Origin: Peromyscus leucopus
Lineage: Eukaryota > Chordata > Mammalia > Rodentia > Cricetidae
Direction: 5' to 3'
Length of the DNA stretch: 64,000 nt
Assembly: GCF_004664715.2 (NCBI RefSeq)
Contig: NC_051086.1
Location: 73,807,486 to 73,871,485 of the forward strand
The notes below the pieces were generated by a model. That model did not search any database, was not told where the DNA came from, and worked only from the letters and a program-made list of their open reading frames with translations. Positions 35,164-43,059 of this stretch are shown one piece after another (within the stretch, counting starts at the first letter, position 1; each line of letters opens with the position of its first letter). The translations under genes and the position numbers were made by a program.

Positions 35164-36659
35164 AATTGGCTCGGGGTCTTTTGGTTTGGTGGGGTTTTTT
35201 TTCTTTTCTTTTTTGGTTTTTGGTTTTTTGAGACAGGGTTTCTGTGAGTAGTTTTGGAGCCTTCCCTGGAATTCACTCTGTAGCCCAGGCTGGCCTCGAA
35301 CTCACAGAGATCCACCTGGCTCTGCCTCCCGAGTGCTGAGATTGAAGGCATGCGCTTTTGTTTTTGTTTTTAAAGTCTGGTTGAAGTCTCTTCTTGCCCA
35401 AGAATAAAGAAAAGTCTGATATCGGTCCTTTTGAGCCCTCCCCAATCTTTTAATCCTACCAAACCCAGAGGTTCCCATGATTGCGGAAAACAGAGCTATT
35501 TATCACACCTGGCCTTAGGTCCTGCCGCCTGGCACTTAGCTCCTCTAGGCTGCTGTCATTGCTTCTGCCTGGGCCCACGGGCTCCTTCTTAGCAGGTGGC
35601 TGAGCTGGAATTTCCTCTTGCTTTTGCCTGACTTGACCCCTGGGACCTTGGGGCCACATGGCCTTGCCCCGAGGCTGCTGCCTCGAGCACTCGGCTGTCT
35701 TAGGGCATCCACATTTCTTGTTCTCTTCCGAAGCCTAGCTACCAGCTGGCTGGCTTTCTACTCCCCCTGCAGGCCCTCCCGCAACACCACCTCCATTACC
35801 ACCGCATCCATTCAAGTCAGTTTACAGATGACTCTTGGAGCTGGGCCTTTGACTCTCCCAAGACAGCCTTAAAAATTCTTGCTTTTGACCCAAAATACAC
35901 AGGACTTACTTTACTACCTGGAAGCACAGGGCAAATTAGGAAATCCCTAAGGCTGTATGTCCCTTGCCAGCAGTCAGAATGCCCTAAATTCATACGTGCT
36001 GCAAAGATCTAAAAAAGCAATCAGTATAGATGGTGCTAGAGAGGTCAAAGGCATGCGGCCAGCCTGGCTGAGATATAAATTATAAACCAGTTTATTGGGC
36101 CTGCCGCATGTGGAACGAAGCTTTCAAAGAGCAATCTGGGAAGTGAGGATCATGCAGCCTTCGGAGGCACTTTATGGCCAGCTGTGATTACAATCTGCTT
36201 AGATACACAGTTAAATGAGCAGAATCGCCACCTTGTCCCGTGGAGACTGTTAATGTGTCCAACGGTCAAATCATGCCTGCAGATCCAAAGGGTATTCCAG
36301 GCCAATCGGGGCGAGACATTTGAGGGTTGCTTTATGTTTCCAGATTAGGGTGTTGTTCACACAACACTTCTTAATATGTAGGAAACCAGGAGCCTTTGGG
36401 GGAAGGAAGGTAACTCTGCCCTTGTGAAGTAACATCCCACCTCTCCCTCTGTTGACAGAATAACACCGATGGACTTCAGGAGCTCGCCTGTGGGGGTTTG
36501 ATCTACTGCTTGGGAGTTGTGTTCTTCAAGAGTGATGGCATCATTCCATTTGCCCATGCCATCTGGCACCTGTTCGTGGCCACAGCAGCTGCTGTGCACT
36601 ACTATGCTATTTGGAAGTACCTTTACCGAAGTCCCACGGACTTCATTCGACATTTGTGA
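9215..36659 (+). CDS. MMD: MMD / PAQR11, seven-transmembrane PAQR-family protein (complete, 7 coding exons)
   Basis: Coding segments 9215-9240, 16628-16709, 18659-18819, 24146-24220, 25702-25803, 27140-27209 and 36459-36659 join in frame to 238 codons plus TGA, the known length of mammalian MMD. All introns are GT-AG, with phases 2,0,2,2,2,0. The protein starts [10 protein letters not shown] and ends FIRHL. PAQR motifs are visible: E29-x3-N33-x3-H37-type segment near residues 27-35 ([10 protein letters not shown]), S76-x3-H80, D100 in HMCDRM, and H205-x3-H209. In adiponectin-receptor relatives the equivalent His residues and Asp surround a zinc ion. Seven hydrophobic segments lie roughly at 37-53, 61-83, 101-115, 124-145, 150-170, 181-195 and 205-225. 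The family is integral to membranes; MMD is reported in Golgi/endolysosomal membranes, is induced in monocyte-to-macrophage differentiation, and is linked to ERK signalling and to ACSL4/MBOAT7 lipid remodelling. Its biochemical activity is not settled. Start choice follows the orthologue; its context is weak (T at -3, C at +4). Confidence 0.97.
10168..10320 (+). repeat. (TCT)n(CTC)n polypyrimidine tract, 153 bp
   Basis: About 21 TCT units followed by about 30 CCT/CTC units with a few TT/TTT interruptions near the end. One strand is wholly pyrimidine. It starts 928 bp after exon 1. Confidence 0.98.
11691..11733 (+). repeat. (AC)n microsatellite
   Basis: About 21 uninterrupted AC units. Confidence 0.98.
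11861..12050 (+). mobile_element. B1 SINE, cricetid type, with A-rich tail
   Basis: Full B1 from gtgccgggcggtggtggcat to 'ggaaaggcacaaagctacac', then a (A)n(G)-rich tail. The 'ggaaaggcacaaag' block differs from the Mus 'ggacagccagggct' block. Confidence 0.92.
12760..13440 (+). mobile_element. Probable ancient L2 fragment
   Basis: Runs of L2-like text in order: 'gcatgatatgatctgctttt', 'atggctgccatatgaagaag', 'ggccagttatgaggctacag'. Divergence is high. Confidence 0.4.
14236..14625 (-). mobile_element. B4-family SINE, antisense
   Basis: TG-rich tail at 14245-14310, then 'ggccagcaacaggtgtcttc', 'gggattacaggtgcgtg', and a decayed tRNA-like head ending at about 14620 ('aagccatctcccctcc'). Confidence 0.6.
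15513..15552 (+). repeat. (TG)n(CG)n alternating tract
   Basis: About 17 TG units followed by GCGCGCGC. Alternating purine-pyrimidine with CG steps is a Z-DNA-prone composition. Confidence 0.95.
15639..15756 (+). repeat. (TCTCC)n(TCCCC)n pentanucleotide repeat
   Basis: About 9 TCTCC units that switch to about 13 TCCCC-type units, then degenerate. One strand is all pyrimidine for about 118 bp. Confidence 0.97.
16628..16709 (+). CDS. MMD: MMD coding exon 2
   Basis: 82 nt behind the acceptor tttccatag, with donor gtgagtac at 16710. It completes Arg9 and encodes residues 10-36, the cytosolic N-terminal segment with the first PAQR motif (E..N..H within [10 protein letters not shown]). It also contains the stop codon (TAA, 16691-16693) of the overlapping upstream reading frame described separately. 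Confidence 0.97.
16710..18658 (+). other. MMD: MMD intron 2 (1.9 kb)
   Basis: GT-AG. Contains one B1-like fragment; the rest is unassigned sequence. Confidence 0.95.
17640..17735 (+). mobile_element. B1-like SINE fragment
   Basis: 'tcaggtgtggtgatgcatgc' head and 'gccagcctgtctcaaaacat' end with an internal deletion. Confidence 0.45.
18659..18819 (+). CDS. MMD: MMD coding exon 3
   Basis: 161 nt between acceptor cctcgcag and donor gtaggcgg. It encodes residues 37-89 and part of 90: the first two membrane segments and the S76-x3-H80 motif. Codon 60 (18728-18730) is GTA, Val, where I recall Ile in human and mouse. Confidence 0.97.
19140..19315 (+). mobile_element. MIR fragment
   Basis: 'ttgagcaagtaatgccacctc' and 'tttcttcattatgaaactga' correspond to the MIR core ('ttgggcaagttacttaacct', 'tttcctcatctgtaaaatg'). 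Confidence 0.5.
19575..19735 (+). mobile_element. B1-like SINE
   Basis: 'gagctgggcatagtggcacatgcctgtagtcc' head, then diverged body and A-rich end. Confidence 0.6.
19738..19900 (+). mobile_element. B1-like SINE, adjacent second copy
   Basis: 'cagacacgacggcactcagg', 'cttgggaggctgagaca', 'gtgagttccagtgagctacag'. It lies directly after the previous copy. Confidence 0.55.
20570..20825 (-). mobile_element. ID/B1 composite SINE, antisense
   Basis: 20585-20665 is the reverse of an ID-type tRNA head (gggctgggaatgtggctcaa). 20700-20820 is a reversed B1-like unit ('tagctgggatcacaggcctg'). Confidence 0.55.
21296..21430 (+). mobile_element. B1-like SINE
   Basis: 'caggtagcacatgcctgtag', 'ttccaggccagcctgggctat' and an A-rich end (aaaacaaaacaat). 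Confidence 0.6.
21455..21700 (-). mobile_element. B2/B3-type SINE, antisense
   Basis: 'gatgctgggaaccacatgcaggtcc' followed by 'actgctgacccatctctccg' is the reversed tRNA-like half of B2/B3. Confidence 0.6.
21737..22105 (-). repeat. LTR (3' LTR of the intron-3 element)
   Basis: 369 bp with TG...CA ends. It contains an AATAAA on the minus strand (in tgaccaatcag context) and an inverted CCAAT (attggccagt). Paired with 23031-23399. Confidence 0.95.
22106..23030 (-). other. Internal region of the intron-3 retroelement
   Basis: 925 bp between the LTRs. It contains the primer site at one end, the purine tract at the other, and a 15-17-base A run near 22815. Reading frames are under 90 codons and match nothing I know. 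Confidence 0.85.
23031..23399 (-). repeat. LTR (5' LTR of the intron-3 element)
   Basis: 369 bp, the same length as its partner; 9 substitutions, no gaps. Followed on the + strand by the target duplication ACTGGG. Confidence 0.95.
24146..24220 (+). CDS. MMD: MMD coding exon 4
   Basis: 75 nt behind acceptor ccccaacag, with donor gtgagaca. It encodes the end of codon 90 to part of codon 115, including Asp100 of the conserved C-D-R segment and the third membrane helix. Codon 113 (24213-24215) is ACG, Thr, where I recall Ala in human and mouse. Confidence 0.96.
24221..25701 (+). other. MMD: MMD intron 4 (1.5 kb)
   Basis: GT-AG. No recognisable repeat or gene; AT-rich after 24600. Confidence 0.9.
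25702..25803 (+). CDS. MMD: MMD coding exon 5
   Basis: 102 nt behind acceptor tttgtag, with donor gtaagag. It encodes Trp115 (last base) through the first two bases of Lys149, covering the fourth membrane helix ([17 protein letters not shown]). Confidence 0.97.
25804..27139 (+). other. MMD: MMD intron 5 (1.3 kb)
   Basis: GT-AG. No recognisable repeat or gene. Confidence 0.9.
27140..27209 (+). CDS. MMD: MMD coding exon 6
   Basis: 70 nt behind acceptor ttcctgtag, with donor gtgagaca. It encodes residues 149 (last base) to 172, the fifth membrane helix ([18 protein letters not shown]). The exon ends exactly after codon 172 (Met). Confidence 0.97.
27726..27775 (+). repeat. (GA)n microsatellite
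   Basis: About 24 uninterrupted GA units. Confidence 0.98.
27899..28077 (-). mobile_element. B1 SINE, cricetid type, antisense
   Basis: T-rich start, 'cgagacagggtttctctgtg', 'tagctttgtgcctttcctgg' (the cricetid block reversed) and 'gtgtgcaaccacctcccggc'. Confidence 0.93.
28619..28649 (+). repeat. (TG)n microsatellite
   Basis: About 15 TG units. Confidence 0.95.
29835..30186 (+). mobile_element. Interspersed repeat related to 5046-5360 and 56127-56470
   Basis: Shares 'tctcagttgtttttaatcac...gacaaaaac' start, 'ggtggctcacctcatggcag' middle and 'cttcctccaacaaggcccca' end with the copy at 56127. An A-rich (aaaat)n run lies at 29860-29910. Confidence 0.5.
30428..30600 (+). mobile_element. Old interspersed repeat fragment, same type as 6939-7303
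   Basis: 'taattgtatgagtcagcttgacc' resembles the head of the repeat at 6939; class not determined. Confidence 0.35.
31391..31485 (+). mobile_element. ID-type SINE
   Basis: 'gggctgtggatatggcttagtggtagagcttgcttggcgtgtagg' followed by 'ccccgggttcaattcct' keeps the A-box and B-box of a tRNA-Ala-type ID element. Confidence 0.7.
31940..32075 (+). mobile_element. B1-like SINE inside the L1
   Basis: 'gagctcagtgaggtgggacat', 'agtacctgggaggtaaagg', then (atca)n(aaac)n tail. It splits the L1 ORF2 remnant. Confidence 0.5.
32404..32436 (+). repeat. Poly(A) run, 33 bases
   Basis: Uninterrupted A run within the old L1. Such a long pure run in an ancient element implies later expansion or a lost insertion. 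Confidence 0.98.
32702..33180 (+). pseudogene. Processed RPS18 pseudogene, inserted in the L1
   Basis: Starts with 5' UTR-like pyrimidine-rich text and ATG at 32746 reading [13 protein letters not shown], close to the start of ribosomal protein S18, then TGA at 32785. Shifted frames continue in S18 order: [29 protein letters not shown], a W-G-L segment, and the end at AAGAAATGA (33164-33172). No introns remain, so it arose by L1-mediated retrotransposition. Multiple stops and frame shifts show it cannot make S18. The usual 3' A tail is not evident. Confidence 0.88.
34057..34175 (+). repeat. Poly(A) and (GAAA/GGAA)n purine tract
   Basis: 26 A followed by about 90 bases of AAG/GGAA/GAAA units; one strand is almost all purine. 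Confidence 0.95.
34515..34710 (+). mobile_element. MIR fragment
   Basis: 'gaaactgcatggccttgagaaaagttacttaacctctctg' is the MIR core nearly intact. Confidence 0.75.
35114..35161 (+). repeat. (GT)n microsatellite
   Basis: About 24 uninterrupted units, next to an antisense B1. Confidence 0.98.
35200..35355 (-). mobile_element. B1 SINE, antisense, truncated head
   Basis: T-rich start, 'tttgagacagggtttctgtg', 'ctggcctcgaactcacagag', ending at 'ggcatgcgc' without the GCCGGGC head. Confidence 0.88.
36000..36350. other. Repeat-free unique sequence before exon 7, possible regulatory element
   Basis: No SINE, L1 or simple repeat for 350 bp. Contains GATA-like and homeobox-like AT words (agatataaattataaaccag). 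Only the absence of repeats and the position argue for function; conservation could not be tested. Confidence 0.25.
36459..36659 (+). CDS. MMD: MMD coding exon 7 (terminal)
   Basis: 201 nt behind acceptor gttgacag. It encodes residues 173-238 and the TGA at 36657-36659. It carries the sixth and seventh membrane helices and the H205-x3-H209 motif that, with His80, is the family's presumed zinc site. The exon continues into the 3' UTR. Confidence 0.97.
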   Translation, partial: NNTDGLQELACGGLIYCLGVVFFKSDGIIPFAHAIWHLFVATAAAVHYYAIWKYLYRSPTDFIRHL

Positions 36660-38375
36660 CCCATCTGTGCTAGGTCTTCAAACCAGTATTATCTCAGCTG
36701 AGGCACTTGAGTGGGGGGTAAGAGCTGACTGTCGCACAGGGGAGAAGAATGAGCGACTTGCACTGACTTCGTTTAATTTTTGTGACTCTAATTACTGTGA
36801 AAGTCTCAAAGCTGTGCCCGGGAGTTTTCCTCCTCACAGCCAACCAATAAGGTAGTGATTCATTCTCATTCCATTCCACTGTCATGAAGGACTCTGGATA
36901 GACTTGGCCAACTGATGTTTACAAACCAGGATTTTGTATTTTTGTTTTACAGATTTTACTAGATGATTTTTTCTAAATTCCTAGGTCAGGTTGTCAAAGT
37001 CAGTGCAATAATGCAACTTCCTTTTTAAGAAAAACAAAAAGTCGTTTCTATCACTTTTCCCGTTCACTATGTAAAGAATCATGGAAACGCAACACTACTT
37101 TTTACCATGTTTCATCTTGACATAACATGGTTATTTTTTAAAAAGAGGCGTTAGTTCTTTTGTACATTTTTAAAGAGCTATTCCATTGACGTGCACCCAC
37201 ACGGTTCCTCGTTCATGTGAAGTTTTGCAGGGAGCCGTCAACATTCCACAAACAAACATACCTCTTCTGATGGTTTTATTAAGTGTGGAGAATTTGCCAA
37301 TTTAAAAAACAAAACAAAAAACAAAAAACTGCAGTTTTCCAAACTTTTCTGCCAATCTCTGACCCTGAACTCAGTGCTGCTGTGGAGCTGATACCCTTGA
37401 CCTGGTGTGGTCCACCAGGGATGAGAAAGTATTTTGATATCATCAACTTTTTCAGAAGACGTCACTTTACTCTAGGCCTTTGCCATGGTTTCTCCAGGGT
37501 CTCTTTCCACAGTGGAGGAGGATCCTGTGCGTATTATGATAGTATTGTTGGGTTGACCATCTGCCAGACACTCTCACGAGCGTTCTGAATTATGGTGAAT
37601 TGTTGGACTATCACTCTGGTGGCAACGGTTCAGTCATCAAGGTTAAGTCACTGAACTTTATTGTATCAGTTTGATACCCATTTTAAATTGTGGGACTAGA
37701 TGCATAAATTCACATTTCTGCCTTTTCCTCTGCATTTGTCAATATACTATTTTTTTCATACCATATATGAAACTTTGATTGACACATAGAAACTCATATC
37801 AGTAGTCCCATGTTTTCATGCTGACTCAGTGGAGTGGTATTTATATATTCTGGTTTTCTCTCAATGTCTTATATTAAGATTGATGTATTAGTTGCTTTGT
37901 TGTTATCTTTCTTGGTGTTTAAGAAAAATGAAGTCACTTTGCCTTTAGATCAGACATTAATATAACCTGTTAGTCTAGAAATAGGCTTGCTCAATGGAAC
38001 TGTCAGATTGAAGATACACTTTATGAATTGAAATTCTGTACCGTTGTAATTTTAAAAGAAAGTTTATTTTATGTGTGTGTTCAGGCTCTGATGTGGGTAA
38101 ATTGTCGAGGAATGACGGAAGAACTGATACTGGCTGGTGATTTCTTCAGTAGGCATGGGTACCCAAGGATGAAACCAGCCGGCCTATTCTATATGCATGA
38201 TCCTGAACATTTAGCGGCCTGTTGTTTTACTGTGTATAATATTTTACTTTAAATATATTAACTTTTGTGGATTCATTTAAAGTCTGCCCATAAGCAACAC
38301 TGTCAAAACCACTCAAATGTATGTAAAAACTTGTGCTGTAGATTAGAATAAAGTTGTTACTTGGGTTGACTCCAT
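36660..38375 (+). other. MMD: MMD 3' untranslated region
   Basis: Runs from the TGA to just past the AATAAA at 38347. It is AT-rich, free of recognisable SINEs, and contains the only repeat-poor 1.7 kb in this part of the window, as expected for a retained UTR. Open frames here are short and unrelated. Length agrees with my memory of a long MMD 3' UTR, but the cleavage site is inferred. Confidence 0.8.
38347..38352 (+). promoter_or_regulatory. MMD: Polyadenylation signal of MMD
   Basis: AATAAA followed within about 30 nt by a T/G-rich stretch (gttgttacttgggttgactcc). It is the first canonical hexamer after the stop codon that has a downstream GU-rich element. Confidence 0.75.
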
Positions 38376-38502
38376 TGTCTGGAACATATGGCTAAAAGTA
38401 ATGCTGGGTGGGTACTGGAGAGCTTGATCGGATCACACATTTGTAATTTGTGTAGTCATCTTCCAAAACTCAGAATAGAGACACAAACAAAGCAGCCCTT
38501 TC

Positions 38503-38730
38503 TGTTGGAATTCCCGGCCACTCCTCCAGCAATATGACCGCACATGTGCAGTTCAGTAGCCAAGCAAGGGACCTTATGTCCTACATAATCCGTACCCTAC
38601 ATGCGCACAGTGTGGTCACGCAGTCTGCAGATGCGGGGTGCTCCGTAAGCCCATATGCACATGTGCAGGGGAATCCATAAGAAGCAGATCACAGACCTCT
38701 CTCCCCTCTTCCTCTTCCTCTTCCTCCTCC

Positions 38731-38802
<72 letters not shown>

Positions 38803-38918
38803 CTCTTCCACAGGCCTGGTCACGCTATCTTCTGTCCCTCCCTTCTCTCTTCTAATAAAACTCTGCCCTGATAATAATGGGTTTTGTCGTGCCTGGTGAC
38901 CTTTCTCACACGGTAACA
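38503..38918 (+). mobile_element. Solo LTR, IAP-like, 3' of MMD
   Basis: Begins TGTTGGAATTCCCGGCC, holds a long CT tract where IAP LTRs have a CT-rich stretch, AATAAA at 38854-38859, and ends ...cacacggtaaca. Order and spacing resemble rodent IAP LTRs. Boundaries are uncertain: a TAACA end at 38918 gives no target duplication, while CCTTTC occurs both just before the LTR (38497-38502) and at 38900-38905, which would put the end at 38899. No flanking internal retroviral sequence was seen. Confidence 0.7.
38734..38795 (+). repeat. (CT)n microsatellite inside the LTR
   Basis: About 31 CT units, preceded by 25 bp of (TTCC/CTT) pyrimidine repeat. Confidence 0.98.
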
Positions 38919-39157
38919 GCGTCGCTTATTAAAACCAACACTTTTATTTTTAACTTTCTAATCTGCCTGCTAAATACTGACTTGCCAGCGCTAACTCAAG
39001 CACCAATCAACACATTATCAGTTTGCCTGCTTGCCTGGCATGCTAATATTCACATGAAATCTCATTTCATTTGGGAAACTGAGCCAGAAGGGTTTGAGGC
39101 CAGTCCCAGCTACGTAGTGAGAGATCAGATCATATATCATAAAAATAAAATATAATT

Positions 39158-39207
39158 GTGTGTGTGTGAGAGAGAGAGGGAGAGGGAGGGAGGGAAAGAG
39201 AGAGAGC
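39158..39207 (+). repeat. (GT)n(GA)n with GGGA purine repeat
   Basis: Short GT run, then GA and GGGA units, about 50 bp. Confidence 0.9.
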
Positions 39208-39894
39208 GCACAAACAGACATTGGTCACTTTTAAAAGGCCAAGCCCCGCAGCTTGAAGAGATCCCTGCTCACCTCCCTGCTGCAGCCCTCTCCGATTGTT
39301 GAAGCTGTCCGAGCTGAGGTCTGACTGGAGCCCCTGATTTATGGTCCTAACCGGCACCTGGCTCTTCAAGCTCTTGGTCACGTAAGCTATTGAACTAAAT
39401 CACTTGATGTGCAACTTCCCCTAATCGGTTGTAAAAAGTCTGATTTCTCCTTTGTTGGGGCTTGGTCTGGAGACTTCCCTGGGGATTTGTTCGAGGAGGA
39501 CTTCTGAAGATTGCTCTCTCTGAAGAGGCCCTTCTGGCCTTCTCCCATCAACCCTCTTGTGGCCATGTACACTCTGTCTCCCTCTCCTCATTTTCAGTCT
39601 CAAATGAAACTCCTCTCCAGGTTTATATGGGAAGCCTCCCCTTTCCTGTAAGGCCCTGCCACTGGTCCCTCTTCAGTGTATTTTGACATCTCCTGGGGCA
39701 TGGTCTTCCTCCCACCTCAAGGCCTGAAGGTTGTACGTTTGTAGATGCATCTTTACCCAGGGCTACTTTTATTTACTTAGCTTATGTAATGCATTGTGTG
39801 GTTCACTTTAAAAGCTTTCATGTGACCAATGGCTAGCTTAGACAACACTATATTCCTACCCACAACTCAAGTGTTAGATGTCATTCTTGACTTT

Positions 39895-39975
39895 TGTTTC
39901 CCGTGTTGGGGATTGAACTTAATACCTACATGCCGGGTAAGTGTTTTACCACTGAGCGGCACCCCCAGCCCCTCC
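39895..39975 (-). mobile_element. ID-type SINE fragment, antisense
   Basis: 'gttggggattgaacttaata' and 'ttaccactgagcggcaccccc' are the reversed B-box and A-box parts of an ID element. Confidence 0.6.
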
Positions 39976-40539
39976 CTGTATTTCAGGCAGGAAGAGAGGG
40001 AGATGACTTGCTTCTGACTGCTTTACCCTCAATGGAGGAAAGGCTCTGGGTCAGCCCAGCTCTAAAGCCTTGCTTTTGGCCATGTACCACTGCATTGTTA
40101 GAGGCAGCAAAATCCAAGAACTGGAACTGAGCATTCACCAAGCAGGGACACAGGGAAGAAACTGATGTCCATACAGTTGAGAGCCTCGGTTCACCCCAGG
40201 CGACCCTTCAATGGCCCTCTGAAGTCGTGTCCAGGGATTCTGACCTCTAGCCCCAGGGTGCTATCACCCGTTTATAGAGTGCTTGCTCCCTCAGTGTTGC
40301 TTCCCTATTGTCTCGTGTCCTGAGCTGTCCTCAAAGACTGGATCTCTGATTCACCACCACCAATCTGCCCATCCTTGCGTTCTCTCCCCACTCTTCCTCA
40401 TAACCAGTCTTCACAGTTGCCATCTGTACCTTCCTCACCCCTCCATGAGAGGGTTCCCGACCCCCTACCCCCACCCCGCTGCCGCCACTGTAAGGCTCTA
40501 GAAAACCCTAGTTAGCCCTCAGACCACTGCAGCCACCTT

Positions 40540-40850
40540 GTTTGCCTCTCTGCCCCTGCTGAACCTTCTTTGAACAAGCAGCCTCCACACTGCTACCTGC
40601 ATCATCTTTCTGAAATAGGACCTTCGCATGTCCACCATGCTCCCCAGCGTCTGCTGCTAGCCTGTGGATTCCTGTCCAAGGCTTCTGGCTAAACTCTTCT
40701 CACGCCGACTCCTGTGATCTTGCCTCTCCTAACAAAGCCCATGACACCAAACCAGCTGGTGATTTTTTTCACAGCCTCCCGACCCAATGCCTGTATCCTC
40801 TTGCTGCTTCTGTGTCTGCTGCAGCTAGACATGAGTCCCTCTTACCTGGC
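40540..40850 (-). mobile_element. Possible ancient L2, antisense
   Basis: Pyrimidine-rich text with L2-like words ('ctgctgctagcctgtggattcctgtccaaggcttctgg'). Weak. Confidence 0.3.
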
Positions 40851-41289
40851 AACATGCTCATGCCCAACTGCTGAAAGATGTTAAACTTTTTTACCTTGCT
40901 ATGGACACAGGTGCATGACATGGCTAGAAGTCCTCCCATTGAACTCACCAGCTTCGACATTCTTTTCATAGCCTACCAGGCATGGATGGTGGTTGCTGTC
41001 TCCTGGTCTCCCATCCTGCCTGAGAAGGAAGTCTTTCAAAAGAGAAGTGAGTCCCACCTACTTCTGGTCTTAGCCTCTAGTATGGCACTGGGCTCAAGGT
41101 GAAAGTTTGTTGGGTGAAAGAGAAGGAAGAGTGGTTGGGGGAGGACCAGGAGGTCTATCATTTTAGAGCTCGGAGCTTGGCTTTTCTGCACTACTTGGAA
41201 CTCGATTTGCAGCTTCAGGAAGCTTGTATAAGCCACAAGGAAGTTGAGAAACTGGGGTGTAAACATTAGACACTACCCTAAATAAAGAA

Positions 41290-42140
41290 CAGTTACACTT
41301 GTTTATTAAAGCTTTTATAAAACCCATCAACAGTTTACAAGCTTAGAAAATGATGCCCCAACGTTGCAGAAGAACTTTGGATGACTGTCCAGGCAGCCAG
41401 CTGTCTCTGTCATTCTAGATTTTTGGAAGTTGCTTACAATCTCCTTCCGGTTTACTTAGATAATATTGTATCCTTCTGAGGGCTTTGATATAGTTGAAGA
41501 CTAGATAGTTATACTTATGGTTTTCCTTGGTTTTGATAGGAGATAAGTTAGATATGAACCCTTGGACTCACAAATATAGGATAGATAGGATATCTTCTTT
41601 GATTTTGCCAAATACAAATAGACTAGCTATTATAACTATAATTCTTGCTTGATAACTGTTTTGTTATATGTAATTTTGCTATGTTGAAGTTGAAACCTTC
41701 TTTTTGAATAGAAAGAAAAGGGGAAATGATGGGTGATGTCATTCTGTATGCTGTGAAAATGTGTCACTCTGACTGATTGATAAATAAAGCTGTTTAGCCA
41801 ATAGTGAGGCAGAATAAGGTTAGGCTAGACATTCTAAAGAGAGAAAGAGGAAGGAAAAGAAAGGGCAGAGCAGGGGAGATGCTGCCAGCTGCCATGAGAA
41901 GCAAGATATAAAGATACTGGTAAGCCATGAACCATGTGGCAAAGTATAGATTTATAGAAATGGGTTAATTTATGATGTAAGATCTAGCTAGCAAGCAGCC
42001 TGAGCCAGTAGGCCATACAGTTTGTAATTAATATTAGCCTCTGTGTGTTCATTTGGGTCTGAGTAGCAACAGGACTGGCAGATGAAAGAGATTTATCCTG
42101 ACCGCAGGCAAGGCGGGACACAGGAAAACTTTCAGCTACA
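41290..42140 (+). mobile_element. 5'-truncated endogenous retroelement: 3' internal part plus LTR
   Basis: A purine tract (gaaagaaaaggggaaa) at about 41711-41726 is followed at once by an LTR running from TGATGGGTGATG (41727) to ...tcagctaca (42140), about 414 bp. Words shared with the intron-3 LTRs on their coding strand include 'ctgattg(a/g)t(a/c)aataaa', 'gtggcaa(a/g)gtatagatttatagaaatgggtt' and 'ggccatacagttt'. AATAAA is at about 41784. The upstream 430 bp is AT-rich internal sequence without an open frame. No 5' LTR was found. Confidence 0.75.
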
Positions 42141-42348
42141 CACTTATTGATATTATACCATATATTTATTTTATCCCCGAATCATGCAAGTGTACAATTC
42201 TTGGAAAAATAAAGATAGAAAAGATTTAAATCTCTGAGTTGACTCATCAGAATACACCTCCATATGCTTCTTATGTCAGTCTTCTTTTCTCGTATTTATG
42301 GGACTTGGTTTTGTTTCATGCAGCTGTCTATCTCATATGTAAAAATTG

Positions 42349-42560
42349 TAGGGGCTGGACAGATGACTCGGGGTGTAAGGGCATGGGTGGCTCCTGCAGA
42401 GGCCTGTAACTCCAGCTTATGGGGACCCCAATGCCTTTGGCCTTCGCAGGCATCTGTATTTATGTGCAGACAGACAGACAGACACACACACACATCAGAA
42501 TTTAAAATTGTAATAAAAGCAAATCTTTTAAAAATGTTTATGTGGCACTGCATTTCCACA
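42349..42560 (+). mobile_element. B2/B3-type SINE
   Basis: 'ggggctggacagatgactcgg' head, 'ggcctgtaactccagcttat' and a CA-rich tail at about 42480-42495. Confidence 0.65.
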
Positions 42561-42595
42561 CTTACCATACACATTTAAAAATATTATCTAGCTCT

Positions 42596-42747
42596 CGGCT
42601 GGTGAGATAGGTCAGCTGTCTAGCTCAGGACATCAGGTCATTGCCAGCCAACCTCTGCTCCATTCCTGAGACCTACACAATGGAAGTAGAGAACTGACTC
42701 CCAAAAGTTTTCCTCTGACCTCCAGGTGTGTTCCGTGACACGTGTAC

Positions 42748-42790
<43 letters not shown>
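42596..42790 (+). mobile_element. B3-type SINE ending in (AC)n
   Basis: 'tcggctggtgagataggtcag', 'gagaactgactcccaaaagttttcctctgacctcca' and a CA tail; typical B3 order. Confidence 0.8.
42749..42788 (+). repeat. (AC)n microsatellite
   Basis: About 20 AC units, the tail of the B3 SINE. Confidence 0.98.
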
Positions 42791-42791
<1 letters not shown>

Positions 42792-43059
42792 CAAAAATGG
42801 TTTCAAAGTGTGTATGATATATGTTGTAATACATCATTTAAATAGGCAGGATATTCTTTTTTTGGTGTACTACTGGGCACTGGAGCTGAGATCTCATTGC
42901 ATGCTGAACAACAGAGCCAGAATTTTCTGTGGCTCTACCATTTTCCAGAAGTAAAAATTCTGCTAGTTTTGGATTTGTTTTTAGGGTTCTCTTTCAATAT
43001 TTTATTATTTACAAATAGTGCTGCAAGGAGCCTATAGTTTGTTTTAATTTGTAGTTTGA

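Larger units (their letters stand above)
27210..36458 (+). other. MMD: MMD intron 6 (9.2 kb)
   Basis: GT-AG. Contains microsatellites, B1 SINEs, the long L1 and the RPS18 pseudogene. 28080-28615, 28660-29820, 30610-31390 and 35360-36458 show nothing I can assign with confidence. Confidence 0.95.
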
